This document shows positions 46,834 through 54,304 of a DNA stretch of 64,000 bases, in pieces. The translations under genes were made by a program, and so were the position numbers. This DNA is from Vallitalea sp. GTDB lineage: Bacteria > Bacillota > Clostridia > Lachnospirales > Vallitaleaceae. Each line of letters begins with the position of its first letter. Position 1 is the first letter of the stretch. The notes beneath the pieces are model-generated. The model saw only the letters and a list, made by a program, of their open reading frames with translations. It was not told the DNA's origin and ran no database searches. The stretch spans positions 228,758-292,757 of the forward strand of contig JAOARM010000033.1 in NCBI GenBank assembly GCA_025210515.1. The letters run 5' to 3'.

Positions 46834-47325
46834 TTATTCTTGTTTATATACAAAATACTTAATTTGTTTAGGCAATGAAATTAAATCGTTTTTTATATTT
46901 TTTGGATAAACCTTTATATTATGAATTTCTGATAATGAAATCCATGAAAGATCCAAATCAATTCTTTCCTTACCGAAATTATCTTTGGCTTGAAAAGTTC
47001 CATCAAGTGGTATTTGTTGTTCATTATATAATGAAACTGCATAATACATACTAATTTGCTGACAAGGTCTATTACCCCTTTGAAAAAAATTTTCACCTAC
47101 CATAATTAAATTTTCAATTTTTATATCCGCATTTATTTCTTCTTTAAACTCTCTAATTAATGTTTCAGCAGTTGTTTCTCCAAAACTCACATGTCCTCCT
47201 GGTATAGAATAACCATCATCATTTTTAGGTTTTTGTAGTAGAATTTTTTTGTTTCTTATTAGAATCCCTGCTACACGATAAGAAAATACAAATTCATTCG
47301 TTTTAAATATGATATCCTTACTCAT
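46834..47325 (-). CDS. Nudix hydrolase
   Basis: 163 residues. The Nudix box reads GGHVSFGETTAETLIREF followed by KEEINADI, with Asn in place of the usual Gly after EE. The sequence otherwise follows the ADP-ribose/nucleotide pyrophosphatase pattern. Substrate unknown. An AGGAGGTAATTT ribosome-binding site precedes the ATG. Confidence 0.87.
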   Translation of the reverse strand: MSKDIIFKTNEFVFSYRVAGILIRNKKILLQKPKNDDGYSIPGGHVSFGETTAETLIREFKEEINADIKIENLIMVGENFFQRGNRPCQQISMYYAVSLYNEQQIPLDGTFQAKDNFGKERIDLDLSWISLSEIHNIKVYPKNIKNDLISLPKQIKYFVYKQE

Positions 47326-47432
47326 TAAATTACCTCCTTGTCAAAAATCCTAATAACAATTATTACTATTACGTTATAACATTAAATGCTACTTTACATC
47401 TTTTGTCTTTTGATTAAATAGTATTATCTGTT

Positions 47433-47524
47433 GCCTAACGTTTGCTTATTTCCGACGTTCACTCTGACCCTTAACGCCTTTCCCAAAAGCGAGTGAATGG
47501 GCGTACGGAAATATTTTGTTATAA
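47433..47524 (-). repeat. attC-like site, short type
   Basis: Left box GCCTAAC (47433-47439, exact RYYYAAC), right box GTTATAA (47518-47524). Arms TATTTCCG and CGGAAATA, inner TTCACTCT and GAGTGAA. It lies 3' of the GNAT gene at 47626. Confidence 0.77.
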
Positions 47525-47625
47525 GAAGTTGACTCATTCAACTTCGAAGCTACTTCCCTAGATTTTTTTCTTATATTACATCTTTCAATACATAATATAA
47601 GAATTCTATTAAGTATGCTAATATA

Positions 47626-48105
47626 TTATAATCTGAATTTTTCTAATCGGTAATGTCCTTCATTATCCAATTCTTCTATTCCATCCTTATAATTATATCC
47701 CATTCTTTTATAAAATTCACATGCAGTTATAGAGGAGGGAATTTCGATTCTTTTTGCTCTTAAAAAATATTCATCACCCTCTAATGTTTCTATTATTTTT
47801 CTACCTATGCCTTTTCCGTGTAATTCGGGTAAAACAAATATAGATAAAAGTATACTTTCGTCTTGTTTTCCCCAAAAACTTGAAATTGCTCCGCAACCAA
47901 TGATTTTCTTATCTATACACACAACATACATATGTGCATAACTAGATATTTCTAATACTTTATCAGAATTATAAATTTCTGACAAATGCTTCATTTCTTT
48001 TTCTGAATAGTCCTTTATATTAACTTCCATAAAATTTTTACAAATTATTTTTGATACAGTACTTGCATCATTATTATTAAATCTTCTTATCTCTACATTA
48101 TCCAT
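47626..48105 (-). CDS. GNAT family N-acetyltransferase
   Basis: About 159 residues from MDNVEIRRFNNNDASTVSKI. The ATG at 48105 has GGAGG upstream, whereas the 18 extra residues of the longer frame have no such site. The CoA-binding segment is LPELHGKGIGRKIIETLEGD and motif B SSITACEFYKRMGYNYK. It resembles the ElaA/YjdJ-like branch; substrate unknown. Confidence 0.87.
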   Translation of the reverse strand: MDNVEIRRFNNNDASTVSKIICKNFMEVNIKDYSEKEMKHLSEIYNSDKVLEISSYAHMYVVCIDKKIIGCGAISSFWGKQDESILLSIFVLPELHGKGIGRKIIETLEGDEYFLRAKRIEIPSSITACEFYKRMGYNYKDGIEELDNEGHYRLEKFRL

Positions 48106-48284
48106 ATAAAACCTCCATATTATAATTTTAAAAGTAATACAAATATTTTTGCTTAACAATTTTTTTCAATTGTATATTTTTATTATATATATACCTTTTT
48201 AAACTTTTTTCTATCTATAGTAAGATTATATATCTCAATCTTTGTGACCTCAAAGGAATGCCCCAACATGAATGAGTTAATTTC

Positions 48285-48450
48285 TTATAACGGTTCCTTA
48301 TTTTCGACGTCCCAGCGCCTTAGAAGGAGTTGCCATGCCCTGATTAAGGACTAATGCAACGACTGTCGCGACGCGCTTAGGTAGTGGGATGTGTGAGGGC
48401 TTACCCAAAAGGAATACCCTACCCGAACGAATGTAAATATATTGTTAGGC
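48285..48450 (-). repeat. attC-like site, long type
   Basis: Left box TTATAAC (48285-48291), right box GTTAGGC (48444-48450, exact GTTRRRY). Contains CCTTAGAAGGAGTTGCCATG, TGATTAAGGACTAATGCAAC, GTGTGAGGGCTTACCC and CCCGAACGAATG. It occupies most of the 369-bp gap 48106-48474 and lies 3' of the GNAT gene at 48475. Confidence 0.75.
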
Positions 48451-48474
48451 GGAGTATTATATGACTCCATCCAA

Positions 48475-49056
48475 CTATTCTAAATCAATGCTCCAAATAA
48501 GCTGTACTTCATCAGGGTAATCCTTATAATAATATCTATTAATATTACTTAACTTGGCACCTTTGCTAACATAGAATTTACATGCTTTAACATTATTGTT
48601 CTGTGTCTCCACCTTAACCCTGGTACACTTATTATTCCTTGCCCATTTTATACATCTTTCAAAGATTTTTGTTCCTATACCCATTCCTCTATAGTCTTTA
48701 TTAATTCTAATATCCCACACAACAACTAAGTCATCTTTACCTTCTAGTATGTTGATACCTTCAGTATTATAAGCAATTATCGCACCTCCAACTCGTGTAT
48801 CCCCATCAAAAGTTGATAACACACGCCAATTACTCAAGTCAAATTTGTCAATAAGTAAACTTGGATTACTATCTATAGTATCATAGTCCTTCCAATAAGG
48901 CTCAACCGATTCTTCGACAAGCATAATTCCACTTAATCCATTATTTTTCCATGTTAATCTATACTCAGAATCAGCTCTGAATTTAATTGATATATCACTG
49001 TACTCTTTCAATACTTCTCTAGTAGGCTCTTCAATAACTACTTTTATGTCTTTCAT
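48475..49056 (-). CDS. GNAT family N-acetyltransferase
   Basis: About 193 residues from MKDIKVVIEEPTREVLKEYSD. The start at 49056 follows TTGGAGGG; a longer frame to 49095 lacks a site and approaches the attC-like repeat. The CoA-binding region is INKDYRGMGIGTKIFERC, then NNNVKACKFYVSKGAKLSN. It resembles streptothricin/aminoglycoside-type acetyltransferases in length and GMGIG motif, but specificity cannot be told. Confidence 0.87.
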   Translation of the reverse strand: MKDIKVVIEEPTREVLKEYSDISIKFRADSEYRLTWKNNGLSGIMLVEESVEPYWKDYDTIDSNPSLLIDKFDLSNWRVLSTFDGDTRVGGAIIAYNTEGINILEGKDDLVVVWDIRINKDYRGMGIGTKIFERCIKWARNNKCTRVKVETQNNNVKACKFYVSKGAKLSNINRYYYKDYPDEVQLIWSIDLE

Positions 49057-49117
49057 TCTATCAATACCCTCCAACCTAAAATATGTAAAAATCATTCATT
49101 ACAGAATATAATATTCT

Positions 49118-49213
49118 GCCTAACGTTCCTTAGTTCCGACGTTCACTCTGACCCACATCGCCTTTCCCCAAAGAAAGTTAATGTGCGTAGCGTACGGAAA
49201 TATTTTGTTAGAC
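49118..49213 (-). repeat. attC-like site, short type, best core match
   Basis: Left box GCCTAAC (49118-49124) and right box GTTAGAC (49207-49213) are exact RYYYAAC and GTTRRRY on both strands. Between them TTCCG/CGGAA and CACTCTGACCC with CTTTCCCCAAAG at the tip. It lies 3' of the SH3-lipoprotein gene at 49236. Confidence 0.8.
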
Positions 49214-49235
49214 GAAGTATTATACGGAAGTTCAT

Positions 49236-50414
49236 TTATTCTTCATCAAATTGATAAAACTCAACATCTTTAAATACAAAGTCATCTGAATGTCCTATAA
49301 GTCCATCTGATGTCCATACATGAATTATATGCTCATAATAAATGGAATCCTTCTCTCCATATATTGCGCAGGTATACATATAACCATCTTCTAGACTAAC
49401 TAATTTCCAGTCTAATGTATTCAAGTCAAAATGTTCTTTATATTTACTTAACCAATTCTCGTCGTATTCAGGAATTATGATATCTTGCTCTACCCACATT
49501 GAGGCTGATCTTCTTACCGCATCTTCCCAATCTTCTGCTTTTAGAGTATCAATATAATTATTCATCCACCAATCAATTGTATCCGCGTATTTCAATGTGT
49601 TCTCAAAAAAATTGTGGTGTTTATCTAATCCAGAAGATACAATTACTTGCTGAATGATGCCTGATTCATAAACTAGCGAATATGTTCTCGAATCATATAA
49701 TGTCCCACTAAGTGTTATATCAATTATCTTATCATCTGAATATAACATATCATAAAGACTGACAAGTTTCTCAAATTCTTCTATACCTATATAATTATGT
49801 TTATTGATAAAATCGAAAAGGCCATTATTATCTTTTTCATTTCGTAAAGATGTAAATTCCTCAACTCTGGATCGTAAGTTCAATATATCTGTGGTTGGTT
49901 CAGTATACCAGCTTGCAATCCAACCATACTTTTCTGCCTCATACTCAACTTTATACCATATATTATCGTCTTCATCCGTTTTCTCTTCAATAACTGTAAA
50001 TACTCTGTCCATATAACTATATTCTTTATCTATTGTCGAAATCACTCCGCTATTAAGAGTTGGTTGCTCTCTAACATTTAAAATATCAGGTAAAACAGTA
50101 ATATATGCGTCACCATTTATTAAATGAGTAACTTCCTCAATTATATCCTGTTGCATTTCAGTTCCGTTACTTTTACTTTCCAGATTATTACTATTATCTT
50201 GAGCATCATTACTACTTAATTGATTATTTACTGTGGATTGATTATCCTCATAAACTTCTTCCAGTATATTACCTTCATTCTCAGATTTTAAAACTTCTTT
50301 ATTTGCGATTGCTGTTGTCTCATTCTCTATTGTATTAGTCTCCACTTGTGTATTATTTACACATCCCGACAACAATAATATAAGTATTAGACATATTCTT
50401 AAATTCATACTCAT
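49236..50414 (-). CDS. SH3-domain lipoprotein
   Basis: 392 residues. The signal peptide has lipobox LLSGC (Cys near residue 18), then a Glu/Asn/Ser-rich linker (about 20-95). An SH3-type domain follows at about 98-170, with AYITVLPDILNVREQPTLNS and WYKVEYEAEKYGWIASWYTE. The long C-terminal domain (about 175-392) is unrecognised. Bacterial SH3 domains bind cell-wall peptides, so it is probably anchored outside the membrane. Two adjacent Met codons make the start slightly uncertain. Confidence 0.8.
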   Translation of the reverse strand: MSMNLRICLILILLLSGCVNNTQVETNTIENETTAIANKEVLKSENEGNILEEVYEDNQSTVNNQLSSNDAQDNSNNLESKSNGTEMQQDIIEEVTHLINGDAYITVLPDILNVREQPTLNSGVISTIDKEYSYMDRVFTVIEEKTDEDDNIWYKVEYEAEKYGWIASWYTEPTTDILNLRSRVEEFTSLRNEKDNNGLFDFINKHNYIGIEEFEKLVSLYDMLYSDDKIIDITLSGTLYDSRTYSLVYESGIIQQVIVSSGLDKHHNFFENTLKYADTIDWWMNNYIDTLKAEDWEDAVRRSASMWVEQDIIIPEYDENWLSKYKEHFDLNTLDWKLVSLEDGYMYTCAIYGEKDSIYYEHIIHVWTSDGLIGHSDDFVFKDVEFYQFDEE

Positions 50415-50475
50415 TTCTTCTTTATCTTAAAATGTGATAGAAAATGAAACATTAAGTGAACTAGTATAATATTTT

Positions 50476-50571
50476 GTCTAACGTACTTATTTCCGACGTT
50501 CACTCTGACCCACAACGCCTTTCCCTAAAGAGAGTGAATGTGCGTAAGCGTACGGAAATATTTTGTTATGT
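50476..50571 (-). repeat. attC-like site, short type
   Basis: Left box GTCTAAC (50476-50482, exact RYYYAAC), right box GTTATGT (50565-50571). Arms TATTTCCG and CGGAAATA, inner TTCACTCT and AGAGTGAA, apex CTTTCCCTAAAG. It lies about 60 bp 3' of the Cys-rich gene at 50630. Confidence 0.8.
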
Positions 50572-50629
50572 GGTGTTGTACACGGAAATTACCAATAATA
50601 TTTAATAAGCTTTTAATCTTCCCTTATAC

Positions 50630-51063
50630 TCAAATAATTGTAATGCAAAAACGACATTCATGATCTCCATTTAAAACTGTTGATAACTTGTCAACTTGTA
50701 TCTCTATATCTGGATTTAATGATTTAATAACATAAATAATACTCTGTCTGGAACATTCACAAATGCAATCTGAATGAATATATCCAAGGGTATGTAAATT
50801 ACAAACACAGTGTGGGAATATTATTTCATAAATTTTTTTTGGCTTAATAACATTCCCAGCAACACACTCCATCTCTTTTAATCTAGAAAAAAACACATCA
50901 AAATCTTTTCCTGAATCTATAAAAGTTTTTCATACACTTTTATTACTCCCGTATCCACACAATTACCACCACACTTATAAAAAATTTTTTCTCTTTCTTT
51001 TTGGTTTAAAGTGTTTATTCCTGTTTCAAACCCTTTAAACCACTTCATTAAAAAATCAGACAT
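50630..51063 (-). pseudogene. Frameshifted Cys-rich protein (Lachnospiraceae-type conserved family)
   Basis: A frame with AGGAGG upstream starts at 51063: MSDFLMKWFKGFETGINTLN, then KCGGNCVDTGVIKVYEK, and stops at 50917. The next frame resumes immediately with TFIDSGKDFDVFFSRLKEME and ends HECRFCITII at 50630. Joined, it gives the full-length Cys-rich family with DCICECSRQSIIYVIKSL. One missing base in an A-run (GAAAAACT, near 50924) explains the break. This could be a true mutation, phase variation or a sequencing error. Confidence 0.7.
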
Positions 51064-51131
51064 AATATTCCTCCTAGTATAATAAATAGTAAAAATGAAA
51101 ACAACTGATTGATAATCTAGTGTACAATGTC

Positions 51132-51244
51132 ACATAACTATAGTATTACCGCACCTATTTCGGAAACACTACCTATGTAGAGGTATTCCCTTATTTCGGA
51201 AATACCTTGTTGATTGGGAGTATTTCCGTACTGGTGCGGAAATA
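51132..51244 (-). repeat. GTGCGG-type palindrome, attI-like or third attC family
   Basis: TATTACCGCACC (51144-51155) pairs with GGTGCGGAAATA (51233-51244) with one mismatch, and TATTTCGGAAATA occurs inside. On the gene side it has GTTATGT, then ACATTGTACACTAG on the minus strand, the same leader as at 54205-54227. It resembles the palindrome next to the recombinase and not the short or long repeat families. Confidence 0.6.
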
Positions 51245-51550
51245 TATTACTATATTTGATGCTCGTTTTATATTTTTTTAATTATCAAATAAATTAAATC
51301 ATATATCAAACTATAAAATACATTATGACACAATAAATAATTTTATAAATTAATTAACAATAAAATCAGTTTATCTGCTATTAATAACAATTAATATGTA
51401 ATTGATTACCACCACATAGTTTAATTCTTTTTCATGAATTTCACCTTGTTCAAACACAACATTGTTTTATTTTCAAAAACTCTTTGTAGCACTAGTATGT
51501 TGGTTTTATGCACCTTTGACAATATATGCTTCATGCGTAATTCCACCCAG

Positions 51551-51589
51551 TGAAGAGAGTGAGTAGCGAACGGAAATATTTTGTTATAC
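51551..51589 (-). repeat. Half of a short-type attC-like site
   Basis: AGAGAGTGAGTAGCGAACGG followed by AAATATTTTGTTATAC is the right arm of the short family, with the box GTTATAC at 51583-51589. The left arm is missing. It lies 100 bp 3' of the gene at 51689. Confidence 0.6.
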
Positions 51590-51688
51590 GAAGGAATCAT
51601 GGGAAGTACAGTCTATACCATTACCTTGTATATAACATGTTCTTGTAAATCATTAGTATTATATTGTTAATAGCTGGAGCTAAAATAT

Positions 51689-52162
51689 TTACTTGTACTC
51701 TGAAAAAGCAAACCAATTAACATCTTTTTCTGTATATGATGTTATCTCATATCTACTATATCTACTCTTTAATTCTGGCACTATTGATTGAACTAGATCT
51801 TCTGTCTTTGAATAAATAACATATTCTCTAACTCCATTAAACGTAATAATAACAGCTACTTTTGAGACATTATTGATTTCACATATTTTAAATAAATCAT
51901 CTTCCAACTTATTAATATATTCGCTTTCGTTCCCTGTAGGAAATCCGTTTTCATCAAAATCTATATACTTAAATGCTATTCCATTACAATAATTATACTC
52001 AGCTTTATTCATAATTGAGTTACACCAATTATTTTTTCTAACAACCATGGGTTTACCTTCCAATTTAGCTGTAGAAACAGACCAGAAGTTACCTGTATCT
52101 TTAATGGGGTATTCTACAACAGCATTATTTCTTTTAAATAATGTAGTAATAAATCTTTTCAT
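51689..52162 (-). CDS. DUF695-like hypothetical protein
   Basis: 157 residues, soluble. It begins MKRFITTLFKRNNAVVEYP, then FWSVSTAKLEGKPMVVRKN, and in the second half VAVIITFNGVREYVIYSK and YEITSYTEKDVNWFAFSEY. This pattern is similar to DUF695-type domains; function unknown. Confidence 0.6.
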   Translation of the reverse strand: MKRFITTLFKRNNAVVEYPIKDTGNFWSVSTAKLEGKPMVVRKNNWCNSIMNKAEYNYCNGIAFKYIDFDENGFPTGNESEYINKLEDDLFKICEINNVSKVAVIITFNGVREYVIYSKTEDLVQSIVPELKSRYSRYEITSYTEKDVNWFAFSEYK

Positions 52163-52202
52163 CTTTTCACCTCATAATTTCATATAACTAGATACTTCTT
52201 TT

Positions 52203-52368
52203 GTATAACGGTGCGTATTTCCGACGTTCCAGCACCTTAGAAGGAGTTGCTCATGCCCTGATTAAGGGTTAATGCAACGACTGTCCCGACGGGCTTGGGT
52301 GGTGGAATGTGTGAGGGCTTACCCCAGAGGAATCCCCTTCCCGAACGAACGGAAATACATTGTTTTAT
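52203..52368 (-). repeat. attC-like site, long type
   Basis: Left box GTATAAC (52203-52209), right end TTGTTTTATG (one base inserted in GTTATG). Contains AGCACCTTAGAAGGAGTTGC, TGATTAAGGGTTAATGCAAC, GGAATGTGTGAGGGCTTACC and CCCGAACGAACGG. It lies 35 bp 3' of the phosphoesterase at 52403. Confidence 0.75.
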
Positions 52369-52402
52369 GACAACACTACTCAGTTCTTTTAAAAATGACC
52401 TA

Positions 52403-53173
52403 TTAAACTCTATAACATCTTAGTTCAGGTGTCGCATTTAATCTCACTGGTATTCTTGTAGTTCCAATTCCTTTATTAATTGTGAAAATTCTTCCTGTTT
52501 CATCATATAAATCACCTATATGAAATTTTGAATATTTATTACTAATTATCTTACCTAATCTAATTTGTCCTCCGTGTGTATGTCCTACTAATAAATGATT
52601 ATAATTTATATCTTTGTTATAGATTAATTTCATGATGTTTGGTGAATGAGCTAATAATATTCTAAAGTCGTATTCCTTACAATCTGAACTATAACTTTCA
52701 TTCCCATATATTGAGTTGTCAAATCCATAAATACTCACTTTAATTCCATTAGTTATCTCAATTACTTCCTTATTAATTAATAATGTAATGTTTTCAGCTT
52801 TGTTTATTGCCTGTTCTATCTTCCTAAAATCATGACTTTCTTTATGCCAATTATTATAAGATTCTCTTTCATAATTACCTAATACCATATAAACCCTACA
52901 TTTTATATCATTCAGTTCTTGAATGACTTTATCCAATTGACTCAATTTACTTATCATATCTCCTGTGAATAAAACAAAATCTGGTCTTTCCTTATTAATT
53001 AATTTTGATAGCCTCCCATTTATATAGGTTAATTTACCATGAATATCTGTAATATGAATGTATTTGAGGTTATATCTCTTTCCCCCAACAATATTAATCT
53101 TATTAACTCTAATATAATTAGTTGTTATATATAAATATAGTATTATAAAAATTAGTATTGCGAATATTATCAT
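52403..53173 (-). CDS. Membrane-anchored metallophosphoesterase
   Basis: About 256 residues from MIIFAILIFIILYLYITTNY. The ATG at 53173 has AAAGGTGG upstream, and the longer frame to 53272 would run into the attC-like repeat. It has one membrane span, then metal motifs HITDIHGKL, LFTGDMIS, VLGNYERE (Tyr replaces His of GNHE) and VGHTHGGQIRLG. It is related to the YkuE/YaeI-like enzyme at 18898. Confidence 0.87.
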   Translation of the reverse strand: MIIFAILIFIILYLYITTNYIRVNKINIVGGKRYNLKYIHITDIHGKLTYINGRLSKLINKERPDFVLFTGDMISKLSQLDKVIQELNDIKCRVYMVLGNYERESYNNWHKESHDFRKIEQAINKAENITLLINKEVIEITNGIKVSIYGFDNSIYGNESYSSDCKEYDFRILLAHSPNIMKLIYNKDINYNHLLVGHTHGGQIRLGKIISNKYSKFHIGDLYDETGRIFTINKGIGTTRIPVRLNATPELRCYRV

Positions 53174-53231
53174 ATGTATAACCACCTTTAAAAATGACCT
53201 CAGCGATAATCCCTCGCTGGGTAGTGTTGTT

Positions 53232-53337
53232 GTATAACGGTTCTTATTTCCGACGTTCACTCTGACCCTCAAAGACTTTCCCCAAAGAGAGTGAATGTGC
53301 GTAGTGAACGAAAATATTTTGTTATACGACGTTGTAC
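53232..53337 (-). repeat. attC-like site, short type, perfect end boxes
   Basis: GTATAAC (53232-53238) and GTTATAC (53331-53337) are perfect inverted repeats. Arms TTATTTCCG and CGAAAATA, inner TTCACTCT and AGAGTGAA, apex CTTTCCCCAAAG. It lies 33 bp 3' of the epimerase gene at 53371, the first complete cassette. Confidence 0.8.
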
Positions 53338-53370
53338 ACGGAAACTGCCAGTAGCCCTAAAACTTTATAG

Positions 53371-54171
53371 TTACATTCTTATTTCCCTTATTAATGTAGT
53401 TAAAACTTGTTTCCTTTTGTCATTATTCAAATTACGGTATATTGGTTCTTGTTTATAGTCTACAGTTATAAAACTATCATTTATATTTATAAGTTTTGCT
53501 AAATATTTGTTGAAGTCATAGTAACTTACTGCTTCTTCTCCTGATATGTTAATTACTCCAGTAAAATCAATATATGTAAGTTCAATTATTGCTTCAGCCA
53601 GGTCCTCTACATTAACAAAACTCGTAAACATATTGCCCGTTCTTGAATATTTCTCATTTGTTTTAGATAATTCTAATAGTATTTTCATCCTTGAATCCAT
53701 ATTACCCCTTGTATCATAACCATATATACTTCCGGGTCTAACAATTACATTATTTTCATGTTCACAAACCAATTCTTCACCTTTAATCTTACCATTTATA
53801 TATTTATATAGATACTCATCAGAAGTTCGTTTTTTTGGCACTACATCTTCAGCTTGATCCTTACCCTCTCCAATCGTTGTAGACACATATATAAAGCGGA
53901 CGTCCCTTGAAATACTATTTATTAGTCTATTCACACCGATTTGTGATAAAGCCATTTCTTCTTCAGCATCATTAATACTCCAAATAATCGTATCAGGCTT
54001 AAGCGAGACTAATGTCTCTATATCTCGTTTATTTAGTAAGTTAGCTTGAATTAAATCTTGAGTAATCGACTTATAACAGGTTCCATATACGGTATTATTC
54101 TCATTCTTTTTAAGCTTGTGATATATTACATTTCCTAAATATCCACTTGCTCCTATAATTAATACCTTCAT
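53371..54171 (-). CDS. NAD(P)-binding SDR/RmlD-like epimerase
   Basis: About 266 residues from MKVLIIGASGYLGNVIYHKL; the ATG at 54171 has AAAGGA upstream, while the longer frame would enter the palindromic leader. The nucleotide-binding loop is GASGYLG, followed by IWSINDAEEEM and YVSTTIGEGKDQ. The tyrosine of the catalytic YxxxK is in DEYLYKYINGKIKGEE. It resembles RmlD/sugar-nucleotide-binding family proteins; substrate unknown. It is the first gene after the recombinase in transcription order. Confidence 0.82.
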   Translation of the reverse strand: MKVLIIGASGYLGNVIYHKLKKNENNTVYGTCYKSITQDLIQANLLNKRDIETLVSLKPDTIIWSINDAEEEMALSQIGVNRLINSISRDVRFIYVSTTIGEGKDQAEDVVPKKRTSDEYLYKYINGKIKGEELVCEHENNVIVRPGSIYGYDTRGNMDSRMKILLELSKTNEKYSRTGNMFTSFVNVEDLAEAIIELTYIDFTGVINISGEEAVSYYDFNKYLAKLININDSFITVDYKQEPIYRNLNNDKRKQVLTTLIREIRM

Positions 54172-54204
54172 ATCATTATCCTTTCTTAAACTCCAAAACT
54201 TTTT

Positions 54205-54292
54205 ACTAGTGTACAATGTTGTATAACTATCATATTCCCGCACCCATTCGTATACCCATCCTATTCAGAGGTATTTCCGAAGTGCGGGAATA
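54205..54292 (-). repeat. attI-like region: palindrome next to the recombinase
   Basis: TATTCCCGCAC (54233-54243) pairs perfectly with GTGCGGGAATA (54282-54292). On the first-cassette side lie GTTATAC (54221-54227) and ACATTGTACACTAGT, shared with the second palindrome (51117-51137). Its position between the recombinase pseudogene and the first cassette fits an integration site (attI). The fold, however, is more like an attC. Confidence 0.55.
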
Positions 54293-54304
54293 CTTCTCTA
54301 TATA

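Larger units (their letters stand above)
51064..51688. other. 625-bp gene-free segment
   Basis: Holds the palindrome at 51132-51244, a 300-bp AT-rich stretch with only a short remnant frame (VVFEQGEIHEKELNYVVVIN on the minus strand near 51400-51460), and half of a short-type repeat at 51551-51589. Probably the ruins of one cassette. Confidence 0.55.

Noticed and set aside
46914..47096. 60-codon minus-strand frame
   Set aside because: Out-of-frame shadow inside the Nudix gene at 46834-47325.
41000..54300. Repeats read as a CRISPR array
   Set aside because: Repeat copies are 85-167 bp, palindromic, spaced by whole genes of 500-1300 bp, and no cas genes are present.
41000..54300. Repeats read as MITE or REP/BIME elements
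   Set aside because: Possible in principle, but they occur once per gene, always 3' of it in one orientation, with attC-like core boxes and a recombinase at one end; no target-site duplications were visible.
17655..54300. Antibiotic-resistance interpretation of the GNAT, LicA-like and kinase-like genes
   Set aside because: No sequence matches a specific resistance family by motif; all could act on ordinary metabolites, so no resistance is claimed.
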